DNA of 64,000 nt from Klebsiella ornithinolytica NBRC 105727 = ATCC 31898 (GCF_001598295.1 NZ_BCYR01000006.1:186001-250000), one strand, 5' to 3'. Counted from the stretch's first letter, positions 31,329-42,472 are shown. Numbers and translations: made by a program. Notes: generated by a model from the letters alone, not told the origin.

Positions 31329-32711
31329 TTATAAGTCGTCAAACACGCTTAGCGCGTCTGAAAGCTTTTTCACACCAAAGATTTGCATCCCTTCTGGTGC
31401 TTTTTTCGGCACGTTGGCCGCCGGGACGATGGCGCGACGAAAACCATGTTTCGCCGCCTCGGAGATGCGCTCCTGGCCGCTGGGCACCGGGCGGATTTCG
31501 CCGGACAGCCCCACTTCACCAAATACCACCAGATCGTGCGGCAGCGGACGATCGCGCAGGCTGGAAACCATGGCCAGCAGCAGCGCCAGGTCAGCGCTGG
31601 TTTCCGCCACCTTCACCCCGCCGACGACGTTAACAAAAACATCCTGATCGGCCATCTGCAGACCGCCGTGACGGTGCAGAACCGCCAGCAGAATCGCCAG
31701 GCGGTTCTGCTCCAGCCCTACCGCAACGCGACGCGGGTTAGACATCATTGAATGGTCGACCAGCGCCTGAATCTCCACCAGCAGAGGACGAGTGCCCTCC
31801 CAGACCACCATCACCGAGCTGCCGGAAGTCACTTCATCGCCGCGGCTGAGAAAAATCGCCGAAGGGTTGCTGATTTCACGCAGCCCCTGCTCGGTCATCG
31901 CGAACACCCCCAGCTCATTCACCGCGCCAAAGCGGTTTTTATGGCTGCGCAGGGTACGAAAGCGAGAATCGGCATCGCCATCCAGCAGCACCGAGCAGTC
32001 AATACAGTGCTCCAGCACCTTCGGCCCGGCCAGCGAACCATCTTTGGTCACATGACCTACCATGATGATCGCCACATCGCGCGTTTTCGCAAAACGCGTC
32101 AGATAGGCCGCCGTTTCGCGTACCTGGGCGACGCTGCCCGGCGACGACTGAACGTCGGCCATATGCATCACCTGGATCGAGTCGATAACCATCAGCTGCG
32201 GCTTTTCGTCATCGGCTATCTGGCAGATTTGTTCAATGCTGGTCTCGGAGAGCATATTGAGATTAGCGGTCGGCAACCCCAGGCGGTGAGCGCGCATCGC
32301 TACCTGCTGCAACGACTCTTCCCCGGTGACGTACAGCGTTTTCATGTTTTCCGACAGTCGGCACAGCGTCTGCAGCAGCAGCGTCGATTTACCCGCCCCC
32401 GGACTGCCGCCAATCAGAATTGCGCTGCCCGGCACCACGCCACCGCCGAGCACGCGGTCAAACTCTTTAAAACCGGTGGAGAAACGCGGTAGCGCCTCGA
32501 GGCTAATCTCCGACAGTTTTTGTACCTTCGACGCACCGGCATTCCCGGCATAGCCCGTCAGACGCTCGTTTCTCGCCACCTGCGGCGAAGCGGCAATACG
32601 CACCTCGGTGATGGTATTCCAGGCATGACAGGCGCTGCACTGCCCCTGCCAGCGCGGGTAATCCGCACCACATTCATTACAGACAAATGCGCGTTTTGGA
32701 GCTTTCGCCAC
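31329..32711 (-). CDS. radA: DNA repair / branch migration ATPase RadA
   Basis: RecA-like helicase that drives branch migration during recombination and repair. 460 residues, as in E. coli. The N-terminal zinc finger reads CNECGADYPRWQGQCSAC. Walker A is GGSPGAGKSTLL (about residues 97-108), and the RadA-specific KNRFG motif is in SHKNRFGAVNELG. A C-terminal Lon-protease-like domain (inactive) follows. It starts 10 bp after serB, so the two are cotranscribed. Confidence 0.98.
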   Translation of the reverse strand: MAKAPKRAFVCNECGADYPRWQGQCSACHAWNTITEVRIAASPQVARNERLTGYAGNAGASKVQKLSEISLEALPRFSTGFKEFDRVLGGGVVPGSAILIGGSPGAGKSTLLLQTLCRLSENMKTLYVTGEESLQQVAMRAHRLGLPTANLNMLSETSIEQICQIADDEKPQLMVIDSIQVMHMADVQSSPGSVAQVRETAAYLTRFAKTRDVAIIMVGHVTKDGSLAGPKVLEHCIDCSVLLDGDADSRFRTLRSHKNRFGAVNELGVFAMTEQGLREISNPSAIFLSRGDEVTSGSSVMVVWEGTRPLLVEIQALVDHSMMSNPRRVAVGLEQNRLAILLAVLHRHGGLQMADQDVFVNVVGGVKVAETSADLALLLAMVSSLRDRPLPHDLVVFGEVGLSGEIRPVPSGQERISEAAKHGFRRAIVPAANVPKKAPEGMQIFGVKKLSDALSVFDDL

Positions 32712-32721
32712 GTGTTACCTC

Positions 32722-33693
32722 TTACTTTTGATTCATGCTGCCTGAGAGAATACAGAAGACGCCCATCAGATCAGCGTGACGGATTGTCACCTCCGCCTGT
32801 TCATTCACTTTTGGCTTAGCATGATACGCGATCCCCAGCCCCGCCGCTTTGATCATCGGTAGATCGTTGGCGCCATCGCCGATCGCCACGGTCTGCGCCG
32901 GCGGGATTGCATATTTTTCCGCCAGTTTTCTCAGCGTGGCGGCTTTATATTTGGCATCGACAATATCGCCGATGACGTTCCCGGTCAGCTTGCCGTCCAT
33001 AATCTCCAGCTCATTAGCGACCACGGCGTCAAGATGCAGCTTGTCGCGCAGGTATTCGGCGAAGAAGGTGAATCCGCCGGAGGCAATCGCGACTTTCCAG
33101 CCCAGCGTCTCCAGCTTCAGCACCAGCTGCGCCAGCCCCGGCATCAGCGGGAGCGATTCGCGCACCTGCAGCAAAATATTGGCATCGGCATCTTTCAATG
33201 TCGCCACCCGCTGACGCAGGCTGGCGGTGAAATCCAGCTCGCCGCGCATCGCACGTTCGGTCACTTCCGACACCATTTCGCCGGTTCCGGCCAGTTTGGC
33301 GATTTCGTCAATGCACTCGATTTGAATCGCCGTGGAGTCCATATCCATCACCAGCAGCCCAGGCGTACGCAGATGCGGAATTTTCCCCAGCGGGGCGACA
33401 TCCAGCCCCGCTTCGTGCGCCAGCCGGGTTGCCCGCAGCGTCAGAGAGCCCGCCAGACGAATAACCTGATAATCTTCGACAACCCAGGAGGCAACGATAA
33501 CCAGCGCGGCACCCAGCTCACGCTGCCAGGCGGTCAGCCGGCGTTTATCAAGGCCGCGTCCGTAGAGCAGCCAGCCGCTGCGTCCGGCATGGTAATCCAG
33601 CGGCATGACCTCATCACCGCTCAGCGAAAGCGGTAATCCAGGCCACAGGGAAACATCTTCGGGCAGATCGCACCAGGTCAAACTGTTTGGCAT
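32722..33693 (-). CDS. serB: Phosphoserine phosphatase
   Basis: Last step of serine biosynthesis: phosphoserine to serine. 323 residues (E. coli 322). HAD superfamily: nucleophile Asp117 and acid Asp119 in VMDMDSTAIQIECIDE, motif II Ser in AIASGGFTFF and motif III in AIGDGANDLPMIKAAGLG. An N-terminal ACT-like region of about 100 residues precedes the catalytic domain. Divergent from ytjB across 103 bp; cotranscribed with radA. Confidence 0.98.
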   Translation of the reverse strand: MPNSLTWCDLPEDVSLWPGLPLSLSGDEVMPLDYHAGRSGWLLYGRGLDKRRLTAWQRELGAALVIVASWVVEDYQVIRLAGSLTLRATRLAHEAGLDVAPLGKIPHLRTPGLLVMDMDSTAIQIECIDEIAKLAGTGEMVSEVTERAMRGELDFTASLRQRVATLKDADANILLQVRESLPLMPGLAQLVLKLETLGWKVAIASGGFTFFAEYLRDKLHLDAVVANELEIMDGKLTGNVIGDIVDAKYKAATLRKLAEKYAIPPAQTVAIGDGANDLPMIKAAGLGIAYHAKPKVNEQAEVTIRHADLMGVFCILSGSMNQK

Positions 33694-33796
33694 TACGGCT
33701 CCACATTTCTTTATTCAGGCCAGGAAAATAACGCATGAGGCTACCTTGTAACCAGCGCTTCTGGCAACATTAAGCTGTAAATATTAAAGGTGGAAT

Positions 33797-34432
33797 ATGG
33801 TACGCGCAAAACTGAAATTCCGACTGCATCGCGCCGTCATTGTTCTTATCTGCCTCGCGCTTCTCGTTGCCCTGATGCAGGGAGCGTCGTGGTTCAGCCA
33901 GAACAGCCAAAAGCAACGTAATCCACAGTTAGAAGAACTGGCTCGCACCCTTGCGCAGCAGGTTACGCTGAATCTGGCGCCAATGATGCGCAGCGAGACC
34001 CCTGATGAAAAACGGATCGGTGAGCTGCTGGAGCTGCTCACCCGCCAGAGCCGGGTCCTTGATGCCGGAGTCTATGATGACCAGGGCGATCTGGTCGCCC
34101 GCTCGGGCGAAGGGGTCAACGTGCGCGACAGGCTGGCGCTGGACGGCAAAAAAGCGGGGGGTTACTTCAATCAGCAGATCGTGGAGCCGATTCAGGGTAA
34201 AAACGGGCCGCTGGGCTACCTGCGCCTGACGCTGGATACCCATACGTTAGCCACCGAGGCGAAACAGGTGGATAATACCACCAATATTTTACGTCTGATG
34301 CTACTGCTGTCGCTGGCCATCGGCGTGGTGCTGACCCGCACGCTGCTGCAGGGCAAGCGCACCCGCTGGCAGCAATCGCCCTTCCTGCTCACTGCCAATA
34401 AGCCGGTGCAGGACGAAGACAAAGATGAATAA
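33797..34432 (+). CDS. ytjB: Inner-membrane protein YtjB (Smp family)
   Basis: 211 residues (E. coli about 214). One N-terminal membrane segment ([20 protein letters not shown], about 14-33), a periplasmic domain of about 130 residues and a second membrane segment ([21 protein letters not shown], about 174-194). The periplasmic part resembles the extracytoplasmic sensor-like domains of the Smp family. It is divergent from serB and ends 17 bp before lplA. Function unknown. Confidence 0.93.
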   Translation: MVRAKLKFRLHRAVIVLICLALLVALMQGASWFSQNSQKQRNPQLEELARTLAQQVTLNLAPMMRSETPDEKRIGELLELLTRQSRVLDAGVYDDQGDLVARSGEGVNVRDRLALDGKKAGGYFNQQIVEPIQGKNGPLGYLRLTLDTHTLATEAKQVDNTTNILRLMLLLSLAIGVVLTRTLLQGKRTRWQQSPFLLTANKPVQDEDKDE

Positions 34433-34449
34433 GAATAAGGAAATCGCTG

Positions 34450-35466
34450 ATGTCGACGCTACGCCTGCTGCTCTCAGACTCCACGGATCCCTGGTTCAAC
34501 CTCGCGGTTGAAGAGTGTATTTTCCGCCAGATGCCCGCCACCCAGCGCGTGCTGTTTCTGTGGCGCAATGCCGACACGGTGGTTATTGGCCGGGCGCAAA
34601 ACCCGTGGAAAGAGTGCAACACCCGCCGGATGGAGGAGGACAACGTGCGTCTGGCCCGCCGCAGCAGCGGCGGCGGCGCCGTTTTTCACGATCTGGGCAA
34701 CACCTGCTTTACCTTTATGGCGGGCAAGCCCGAGTACGATAAAACCGTCTCCACCCGGATTGTGCTGGCTGCGCTGGCGGCGCTGGGCGTCGCGGCTGAA
34801 GCCTCCGGGCGCAATGACCTGGTCGTCAAAACAGCCGAAGGCGATCGTAAAATCTCCGGCTCAGCCTATCGCGAAACCCTTGATCGCGGTTTTCACCACG
34901 GCACGCTGCTGTTGAATGCCGATTTAAGTCGTCTGGCAAACTATCTCAACCCGGATAAAAAGAAGCTGCAGGCGAAAGGTATCACCTCGGTGCGCGGCCG
35001 GGTGGCCAATCTGGTTGAGCTGCTGCCGGGTATTACGCACCAGCAGGTCTGCTCGGCGATTGAAGAGGCCTTTTTCGCCTACTACGGCGAGCGCGTCGCC
35101 GCGGAAGTGATTTCGCCCGATAAGACGCCGGATCTGCCGAACTTTGCCGAGACCTTCGCCCGCCAGAGCAGCTGGGCATGGAATTTTGGTCAGGCGCCGG
35201 CCTTCTCCCACCTGCTGGATGAGCGCTTTGTCTGGGGTGGGGTTGAGCTGCACTTCGACGTTGAGAAAGGCCATATCACCCGTACGCAGGTCTTTACCGA
35301 TAGTCTCAATCCGGCACCGCTGGAAGCGCTGGCTACGCGATTGCAGGGCTGCCCGTATCGGGCTGACGTGCTGCAGCAGGCGTGTGAAGCATTAATAGTG
35401 GATTTCCCGGAGCAGGAGAAAGAGCTGCGGGAGCTGTCGGGGTGGATTGCCGGCGCGGTGCGCTGA
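34450..35466 (+). CDS. lplA: Lipoate-protein ligase A
   Basis: Activates free lipoate with ATP and attaches it to the lipoyl domains of 2-oxoacid dehydrogenases and GcvH. 338 residues, as in E. coli. The lipoate/AMP site [12 protein letters not shown] starts at about residue 70, and the catalytic Lys lies near residue 134 in [12 protein letters not shown]. The C-terminal accessory domain (about 245-338) is present. It is cotranscribed with ytjB and followed by REP-type repeats. Confidence 0.97.
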   Translation: MSTLRLLLSDSTDPWFNLAVEECIFRQMPATQRVLFLWRNADTVVIGRAQNPWKECNTRRMEEDNVRLARRSSGGGAVFHDLGNTCFTFMAGKPEYDKTVSTRIVLAALAALGVAAEASGRNDLVVKTAEGDRKISGSAYRETLDRGFHHGTLLLNADLSRLANYLNPDKKKLQAKGITSVRGRVANLVELLPGITHQQVCSAIEEAFFAYYGERVAAEVISPDKTPDLPNFAETFARQSSWAWNFGQAPAFSHLLDERFVWGGVELHFDVEKGHITRTQVFTDSLNPAPLEALATRLQGCPYRADVLQQACEALIVDFPEQEKELRELSGWIAGAVR

Positions 35467-35473
35467 TAAAAAA

Positions 35474-35618
35474 GCCGGATGGCGGCTACGCCTTATCCGG
35501 CCTACAGATTCGGCACCATTTTGTTGGCCCGGTAAGCACGAGAATAGCGGTTACGCCCTATCCGGCCTACAGATTCTACGCGGTTTGCCAGGCCCGGTAA
35601 GCGCAGTGCCACCGGGCA
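35474..35618. repeat. REP-type palindromic repeats with a 65 bp tandem period
   Basis: A REP element (GCCGGATGGCGGCTACGCC ... ATCCGGCCTAC, 35474-35505) is followed by a degenerate second copy. The segment starting GCGGCTACG at 35482 recurs as GCGGTTACG at 35547, and GGCCCGGTAAGC recurs at 35526 and 35591, giving an exact 65 bp period. It fills the convergent lplA-deoD gap, the classical REP position, and can stabilise 3' ends of both messages. Confidence 0.85.
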
Positions 35619-35633
35619 ATAGCCATACAACTT

Positions 35634-36353
35634 TTACTCTTTATCGCCCAGCAGAACGGATTCCAGCGCGATTTTGATCATATCGTTGAACGTCGTCTGA
35701 CGCTCAGCCGCAGTCGTCTGTTCATGCGTGCGAATATGATCGGAAACGGTGCAGATAGTCAGCGCTTTCGCCCCGAACTCCGCGGCTACGCCGTAGATAC
35801 CGGCGGCTTCCATTTCCACGCCCAGGATGCCGTATTTTTCCATCACGTCGAACATGGACGGATCCGGGGTATAGAACAGGTCTGCGGAGAAGATGTTACC
35901 GACGCGGGCATCAACACCCAGCGCTTTTGCAGCATCAACCGCGTTACGCACCATGCCGAAGTCAGCGATAGCGGCGAAATCATGATCTTTAAAGCGCAGA
36001 CGGTTGACTTTGGAGTCGGTGCACGCGCCCATGCCAATCACCACATCACGCAGTTTCACATCAGCACGTACCGCACCGCAGGAGCCCACGCGAATAATCT
36101 TCTTCACGCCGAAATCGGTGATCAGCTCTTTGGTGTAGATGGAGCAGGACGGGATACCCATACCGTGGCCCATGACGGAGATCTTGCGGCCTTTATAGGT
36201 ACCGGTAAAGCCCAGCATGCCGCGCACGTTGTTCACTTCGCGCACGTCTTCAAGGAAAGTTTCCGCGATGTGCTTCGCGCGCAGCGGGTCGCCCGGCATC
36301 AACACGACGTCAGCGAAATCACCCATTTCTGCATTAATATGAGGAGTTGCCAT
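35634..36353 (-). CDS. deoD: Purine nucleoside phosphorylase DeoD type
   Basis: Phosphorolysis of purine (deoxy)nucleosides. 239 residues, as in E. coli. Family residues: [13 protein letters not shown] (phosphate site), [15 protein letters not shown] and [12 protein letters not shown] (substrate Glu/Met). The catalytic Asp lies in [11 protein letters not shown]. Last gene of deoCABD, 103 bp after deoB, with REP elements in that gap. Confidence 0.98.
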   Translation of the reverse strand: MATPHINAEMGDFADVVLMPGDPLRAKHIAETFLEDVREVNNVRGMLGFTGTYKGRKISVMGHGMGIPSCSIYTKELITDFGVKKIIRVGSCGAVRADVKLRDVVIGMGACTDSKVNRLRFKDHDFAAIADFGMVRNAVDAAKALGVDARVGNIFSADLFYTPDPSMFDVMEKYGILGVEMEAAGIYGVAAEFGAKALTICTVSDHIRTHEQTTAAERQTTFNDMIKIALESVLLGDKE

Positions 36354-36380
36354 CTTCAGTTCCTTTTATATTGTTGTTTT

Positions 36381-36450
36381 TGCCGGGCGGCGCCTGCGCC
36401 TTGCCCGGCCTACAAAACCGTAGGCCCGGTCAGCATAGCGCCACCGGGCA
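36381..36450. repeat. Inverted pair of REP elements between deoB and deoD
   Basis: TGCCGGGCGGCGCCTGCGCC ... CCCGGCCTAC (36381-36413) and the inverted GTAGGCCCGGTCAGC ... CCACCGGGCA (36420-36450) face each other, forming a BIME-like unit. The GCCCGGTGGCGC-type arm is common in Klebsiella genomes (from memory). Confidence 0.85.
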
Positions 36451-36456
36451 ATGACC

Positions 36457-37716
<1,260 letters not shown>

Positions 37717-37732
37717 TCAGATCAGTATACCG

Positions 37733-39055
37733 TTATTCGGTGATTCGGCGATAGACCGTCGGGGTTTCTTTCGGCGCCTTATCGTCCAGTTTAATTGCCG
37801 CTTTGACGGCTTTCGCCGCTTCCTGCCAGCTGGCTTCGTCTTTAGCATGGATAACCGCGAGCGGACGCTGTCCGTCAACGCTGTCACCCAGGCGCGCCAT
37901 GTCGGTAAAGCCGACGCTATAGTCAATCGGATCGGACGCCTGGCGACGACCGCCGCCCATCGACACCACCGCCATACCCAGCGCCCGGGTGTCCATTTCA
38001 GCGACAAATCCTTCACCATCAGCGTAGACCGCTTTGCTCAGCATCGCGGTAGGCAGATAGTTATCGTAGTTCTCGACGAAATCGGTCGGCCCTTTTTGGG
38101 CGGCAACCATGCGGCCAAAGAGTTCCGCCGCTTTGCCGTTATCCAGCACCGCCTGCAGTTTCGCCCGTGCGTCGGCGTCATCCTGAGCCAGCTTGCCGGA
38201 AATCAGCATTTCCACGCACAGCGCCATGGTCACATCAAACAGACGCGGATTGCGGTATTCGCCGGTCAGGAAGCGAACCGCTTCACGGACTTCGACGGCG
38301 TTCCCGGCGCTGGATGCCAGCACCTGGTTCATATCGGTCAGCAGCGCGGTAGTCCGCACGCCGGCACCGTTGGAAACGCCAACGATCGCTTCGGCAAGCG
38401 CTGCGGAGAGTTCGTAGGTCGGCATAAAGGCGCCGCTGCCTACTTTAACGTCCATCACCAGCGCATCCAGGCCTTCCGCCAGTTTTTTCGCCAGAATCGA
38501 GGCGGTGATGAGCGGGATGGAATCCACCGTCGCGGTAATATCGCGGGTGGCATAGAAACGTTTGTCGGCAGGGGCCAGCGAACTGGTCTGCCCGATGATG
38601 GCGACGCCAACATCTTTAATAATGCCGCGGAAACGGGCGTCATCCGGGAAAATATCGAAACCCGGAATGGCTTCCAGTTTGTCGAGGGTGCCGCCGGTAT
38701 GACCGAGGCCGCGCCCGGAGATCATCGGCACATAGCCGCCGCAGGCGGCAACCATCGGGCCAAGCATCAGCGAAGTCACATCGCCCACGCCGCCGGTAGA
38801 GTGTTTATCGACAATCGGGCCGTTCAGATTGAGGCTTTTCCAGTCCAGAACGGTTCCTGAATCCCGCATTGCCATGGTTAACGAGACGCGTTCTGGCATA
38901 GACATATCGTGGAAAAAGATGGTCATCGCCAGCGCCGCGATCTGCCCTTCAGAAACGGTGTTATCACGGATCCCGTTGATGAAAAAGCGAATTTCGTCAT
39001 CGCTCAGCGCATGGCCGTCACGTTTTTTACGAATAATTTCTTGTGCGAGAAACAA
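37733..39055 (-). CDS. deoA: Thymidine phosphorylase
   Basis: Phosphorolysis of thymidine and deoxyuridine. 440 residues, as in E. coli. The family signature [16 protein letters not shown] is at about residues 113-128, and phosphate and substrate residues lie in [16 protein letters not shown] (about 83-98). Second gene of the operon; it starts 156 bp after deoC, separated by a strong nested palindrome. Confidence 0.98.
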   Translation of the reverse strand: MFLAQEIIRKKRDGHALSDDEIRFFINGIRDNTVSEGQIAALAMTIFFHDMSMPERVSLTMAMRDSGTVLDWKSLNLNGPIVDKHSTGGVGDVTSLMLGPMVAACGGYVPMISGRGLGHTGGTLDKLEAIPGFDIFPDDARFRGIIKDVGVAIIGQTSSLAPADKRFYATRDITATVDSIPLITASILAKKLAEGLDALVMDVKVGSGAFMPTYELSAALAEAIVGVSNGAGVRTTALLTDMNQVLASSAGNAVEVREAVRFLTGEYRNPRLFDVTMALCVEMLISGKLAQDDADARAKLQAVLDNGKAAELFGRMVAAQKGPTDFVENYDNYLPTAMLSKAVYADGEGFVAEMDTRALGMAVVSMGGGRRQASDPIDYSVGFTDMARLGDSVDGQRPLAVIHAKDEASWQEAAKAVKAAIKLDDKAPKETPTVYRRITE

Positions 39056-39121
39056 GGTAACCCCCTGAGGAATAAGGTCAAATTCGGCGGGCGGCGTTAT
39101 CTGCGCCCGCGCTAAGTTCCT

Positions 39122-39191
39122 GTAGCCCGGCCGAGCGTCGCGACGCCGGGAATCTCCCGGCGTCGGCGCAGCTGCGCCTCATCCGGGCTAC
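39122..39191. repeat. Nested palindrome (REP-like) between deoC and deoA
   Basis: An outer arm GTAGCCCGG (39122-39130) pairs with CCGGGCTAC (39183-39191). Inside, CGACGCCGGG (39141-39150) pairs with CCCGGCGTCG (39156-39165), and a smaller GGCGCAGCTGCGCC palindrome lies at 39165-39178. The whole could fold as a three-way junction. It resembles a REP/BIME element. Confidence 0.8.
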
Positions 39192-39211
39192 GGTTTTGTC
39201 ACCGTGACGCC

Positions 39212-39991
39212 TTAGTAGCTGCTGGCGCTCTTACCGTCGCCGTGCCCCAGCGCTTTCAGCAGGCTTGCCAGCAGGCTGGATGCGCCGAAACGATAGTGGC
39301 GAGAATCCGCCCAGTCGGCACCGAACAGTTCATCGGCAATGGCCAGGAACTGCTGCGCATCTTCAGCGCTGCGGACGCCGCCCGCAGGCTTAAAGCCAAC
39401 GGTTTTCTGTACGCCCATATCGCGGATCACTTCCAGCATGATACGTGCGCTTTCCGGCGTCGCGTTTACCGGGACTTTACCGGTCGAGGTTTTGATGAAA
39501 TCCGCCCCGGCTTTAATAGAAATTTCAGAAGCTTTACGAATTAACGCTTCTTCTTTCAGCTCACCGGTTTCGATGATCACTTTCAACAGCACGTTGGCCG
39601 CCGCGCAAGCCTCTTTACAGGCCTTCACCAGATCGAATCCGACCTGCTCGTTACCCGCGATCAGCGCGCGGTACGGGAATACCACGTCAACTTCGTCCGC
39701 GCCATAAGCGATAGCCGCACGGGTTTCCGCCAGCGCGATATCGATATCATCGTTACCATGCGGGAAGTTGGTGACCGTGGCGATACGGATATCCGGGGTG
39801 CCTTGCGCGTTCAGCGTTTTACGCGCGATCGGGATAAAGCGCGGATAGATGCAGATAGCCGCTGTATTCCCTACCGGTGTTTTTGCCTGATGGCACAGAG
39901 CGATCACCTTTTCATTGGTGTCATCGTCATTCAGCGTGGTCAGGTCCATCAGTTTCAACGCGCGCAGGCTGCTTGCAGATAAATCAGTCAT
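39212..39991 (-). CDS. deoC: Deoxyribose-phosphate aldolase
   Basis: Cleaves deoxyribose 5-phosphate to acetaldehyde and glyceraldehyde 3-phosphate. 259 residues, as in E. coli. Class I aldolase residues are in register: Schiff-base Lys167 (FIKTSTGK), Asp102 (ADEVDVVF) and Lys201 (GFKPAGGVR). First gene of deoCABD. The C-terminus ends SSY, with the mechanistically relevant terminal Tyr259. Confidence 0.99.
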   Translation of the reverse strand: MTDLSASSLRALKLMDLTTLNDDDTNEKVIALCHQAKTPVGNTAAICIYPRFIPIARKTLNAQGTPDIRIATVTNFPHGNDDIDIALAETRAAIAYGADEVDVVFPYRALIAGNEQVGFDLVKACKEACAAANVLLKVIIETGELKEEALIRKASEISIKAGADFIKTSTGKVPVNATPESARIMLEVIRDMGVQKTVGFKPAGGVRSAEDAQQFLAIADELFGADWADSRHYRFGASSLLASLLKALGHGDGKSASSY

Positions 39992-40044
39992 TTTACACTC
40001 CGACGGCTTATTGCCGGTTCAATAGTTTGTTCACCTTGCGAGTC

Positions 40045-40060
40045 TGTTACTATTGTAACA
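40045..40060 (-). promoter_or_regulatory. DeoR operator (deoO2 position)
   Basis: TGTTACTATTGTAACA is a near-perfect 16 bp palindrome of the DeoR operator type (consensus TGTTAGAATTCTAACA), 54 bp upstream of deoC. Confidence 0.85.
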
Positions 40061-40077
40061 TCACCTCGCCGTTACAC

Positions 40078-40093
40078 TTCGACATTCATCACA
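40078..40093 (-). promoter_or_regulatory. CRP site 1 of deoP2
   Basis: On the minus strand TGTGATGAATGTCGAA: a strong left half (TGTGA) and a weak right half. Its centre is exactly 53 bp from the second CRP site, the E. coli deoP2 spacing. Confidence 0.75.
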
Positions 40094-40130
40094 GTTAATG
40101 AAAACTCATAGAGAATTTGCATTACTGTAA

Positions 40131-40146
40131 TGTGACGCAAGTCACC
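40131..40146 (-). promoter_or_regulatory. CRP site 2 of deoP2
   Basis: TGTGACGCAAGTCACC has both half-sites in good order (TGTGA-N6-TCACC). With CRP site 1 it frames the CytR binding region. Confidence 0.82.
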
Positions 40147-40221
40147 TTTACGAGTGCAGTATTGCGCTGCAAAACGCCATGTTTACTTTAAGCATAATCA
40201 AAATCCGCAGACGCAACTGAA

Positions 40222-40237
40222 TGTTAATATAATAACA
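40222..40237 (-). promoter_or_regulatory. Second DeoR-like operator (deoO1 position)
   Basis: TGTTAATATAATAACA, another 16 bp DeoR-type palindrome with TGTTA/TAACA arms, about 177 bp further upstream. It probably belongs to deoP1 and would allow DeoR looping. Confidence 0.7.
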
Positions 40238-40459
40238 TAAAACCACAGGACACCTCGACAGCAGCGAGTGCATTTTGTGCTAAAAATTGAAAAACAGGCA
40301 ATAATCACTGAAAAATAAGTAAGTTACTAAAAACAGGAAATGATGGAATTATAACATCCGCAGAGGAGTGAGAAAGGGAGGTATCCGGGAATACCGGCGA
40401 TGAAGCCGCAGCCTCTTCACCGCGGCTGACGCACGAGCGTCATCACTGAGAGTGGGACG

Positions 40460-41239
40460 TCACAGGGTACAGAACAACGCTTTCGTATTGTGAATCAACG
40501 CATTGGCAATGACATCCGCAGGTTCCTGCCGCAGTTCACATAGCGAGGCAAAGACACGGGCCACCTGCTCGGGCCGATTTGGCTGCCCCTGAAAACCATT
40601 GAGCGGCATATCCGGCGCATCCGTCTCCAGCAGCAGTGCCGATAGCGGTAGACGCGCCATGACATCACGCGTTTTACTGGCGCGTGGGTAGGTTATGGTT
40701 CCGCCGACGCCAATTTTATAACCTGCCTGAACGAAACGTTCCGCTTGCTGCAGGCTTCCCGCGAAACCATGCACCACGCCGGTTCTCGGCAGGGCATGTT
40801 TTTTCAGCAGCATCGCCAGCTTATCGTGAGTACGTCGGGAATGCAGAATCACCGGCAGATCGTAACGCTTCGCCAGCCGCAGCTGCGCTTCCAGCATGAC
40901 CTGCTGGCGCTCAAACTGCGGATCGTCACGATACAGATCGAGCCCCGTCTCCCCCACCGCGACCAGCTTTCGGTGGCGTTGGCGCAGGCACTCCTCCAGG
41001 CGCTCAAGACTGCGCTCATCATGCCGCTCGATCGCAATGGGATGCAGTCCCACGGCGGCATAAATCGCTTCATGCTGCTCCGCCAGCGCTAATACGCGGG
41101 GGAAATTTTCCGCTTCAATGGCCGGAACAATTATCTGCGTCACCCCGGCTTGCGCCGCCCGGGCAAGACTCTCGGCGGCATGGCCGGCGAAGGGCGGGAA
41201 ATCAAAATGACAATGCGTATCGATAAACGTCCACGTCAT
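40460..41239 (-). CDS. yjjV: TatD-family metal-dependent hydrolase
   Basis: Predicted metal-dependent nuclease/hydrolase; 259 residues, as in E. coli YjjV. TatD signatures: DTHCHFDF near the N-terminus (two metal His), VGETGLDLYRDDP (metal Glu), PVILHSRRTHDKL (His) and LLLETDAPDMPL (C-terminal Asp). Its start overlaps the yjjU stop by 4 bp, so the two are translationally coupled. The substrate is not known; paralogues TatD and YcfH are DNases or related. Confidence 0.95.
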   Translation of the reverse strand: MTWTFIDTHCHFDFPPFAGHAAESLARAAQAGVTQIIVPAIEAENFPRVLALAEQHEAIYAAVGLHPIAIERHDERSLERLEECLRQRHRKLVAVGETGLDLYRDDPQFERQQVMLEAQLRLAKRYDLPVILHSRRTHDKLAMLLKKHALPRTGVVHGFAGSLQQAERFVQAGYKIGVGGTITYPRASKTRDVMARLPLSALLLETDAPDMPLNGFQGQPNRPEQVARVFASLCELRQEPADVIANALIHNTKALFCTL

Positions 41240-42309
41240 GCCAGATCCTCGTTATCAAAGCTGGCATCATTAGCCTGCGGGGCGGTCACGAAAGTGGCCG
41301 GGTGAGAATCGTTGGCGACGGAAGCCGCCGGCACCACAACCGAGGCCGGCTGCGTGATTCGCGGCAGATGACGCACCAGCGGTGGACGGTCGGCCAGCAT
41401 TTTGCCGACCGTCGCGAGGAAATAACGTCCGCACTGTCGCCCGGTCTTGTAGTCTTCCAGCAGCGCCGGTAAACGGCTTCCCAGCGCCATACTTTTAAGC
41501 GGTTTCTGCGGATAAATTTCCAGGATGCGCAGCTTACCCGGCGGCTTCTCAATAAACTGTTGGGTAGTGCGATAGGTGGCCTCGTGATGCTGGACCAGGT
41601 TCACGAACGGCTGCAGGCTGCTTTCCCCCAGCCAGCGCTCCATTCGCTTAAACCACTGCGGGGTATAGAACATCTGCGAAGGCACCGTACGGATAACCAC
41701 GATGGTTTGCGCCCCGCGTCGGGCCGCCTCCTGTACGGGAATCGCATCGCTGACGCCGCCATCCAGATAGCTGATGCCGTCCAGCATGACGCCGCTGCGA
41801 TAGAAACCGGGGATCGCGCTGGAGGCGCGGATCAGATCGAGCCACGTGGTCTGGGTGGGAGCAAAATAGTCTGGCGTATAATCATCGCCCCGGCAGGCGC
41901 ACATCCACAGCTCTTTCCCCAGGGCGAATTGCTCCTCCGCATAGCTCATCGCCAGCGGCATTTTTTGCGCCGTGGTCTCCACCAGCCAGTCAAGATCGAT
42001 GAGATTACCGCCGCGGACAAAACGCATAGGATCGAAAAATTCCCGGGCCGTGGTGTAACGGGTGATGACCTTGCGGGCGTAGCCCTGCTGGTTGCACATG
42101 TAGGCCGACAGGTTCTGCGCCCCGGCGGATGTCCCCAGCATAATGTCAAAGGGGTTGAATCCCGCGCGCATAAACTCATCCAGTACTCCGGCGGTAAAAA
42201 TACCTCGCTGACCGCCACCCTCGCACACCAGGCCAAGCTTGCCCGGAAGAAATGGTTTGACAGACAACGGCGCAATGTTGCCAAGCGTTACGGGAATTCG
42301 ATGTCCCAC
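41236..42309 (-). CDS. yjjU: Patatin-like phospholipase family protein
   Basis: 357 residues, as in E. coli YjjU. Patatin Ser/Asp dyad: oxyanion loop GGGQRG at 31-36, nucleophile Ser61 in GTSAG and Asp in LDGGVSD near residue 178. It is predicted to hydrolyse acyl esters; the real substrate is unknown. No signal peptide, so cytoplasmic or peripheral. First gene of the yjjU-yjjV pair. The C-terminal tail (after about 310) is Ala/Val-rich and not obviously part of the catalytic domain. Confidence 0.94.
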   Translation of the reverse strand: MGHRIPVTLGNIAPLSVKPFLPGKLGLVCEGGGQRGIFTAGVLDEFMRAGFNPFDIMLGTSAGAQNLSAYMCNQQGYARKVITRYTTAREFFDPMRFVRGGNLIDLDWLVETTAQKMPLAMSYAEEQFALGKELWMCACRGDDYTPDYFAPTQTTWLDLIRASSAIPGFYRSGVMLDGISYLDGGVSDAIPVQEAARRGAQTIVVIRTVPSQMFYTPQWFKRMERWLGESSLQPFVNLVQHHEATYRTTQQFIEKPPGKLRILEIYPQKPLKSMALGSRLPALLEDYKTGRQCGRYFLATVGKMLADRPPLVRHLPRITQPASVVVPAASVANDSHPATFVTAPQANDASFDNEDLA

Positions 42310-42472
42310 CCTGCTTTCCTGTTATGTTTTATTGTACCAGCCCAAAATCATTCGGTAGGGTCTCCCCCCGGCGCTCCCGGCCCGTCGGGCGGCATTCACC
42401 GCCCGCAAGGGATCTGAAATCCTGACGTCCATCGCCGCGCCGTCCTGCAATTATTACCCCCCTGAAACCACG

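Larger units (their letters stand above)
39992..40459 (-). promoter_or_regulatory. deo operon control region (deoP1/deoP2)
   Basis: 468 bp between deoC and yjjV. It holds a proximal DeoR operator, two CRP sites and a second DeoR-like palindrome (listed separately), matching the E. coli two-promoter layout. The distal part (about 40240-40459) is AT-rich, with no gene that I can support. CytR sites are expected between the two CRP sites but cannot be defined by eye. Confidence 0.8.
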
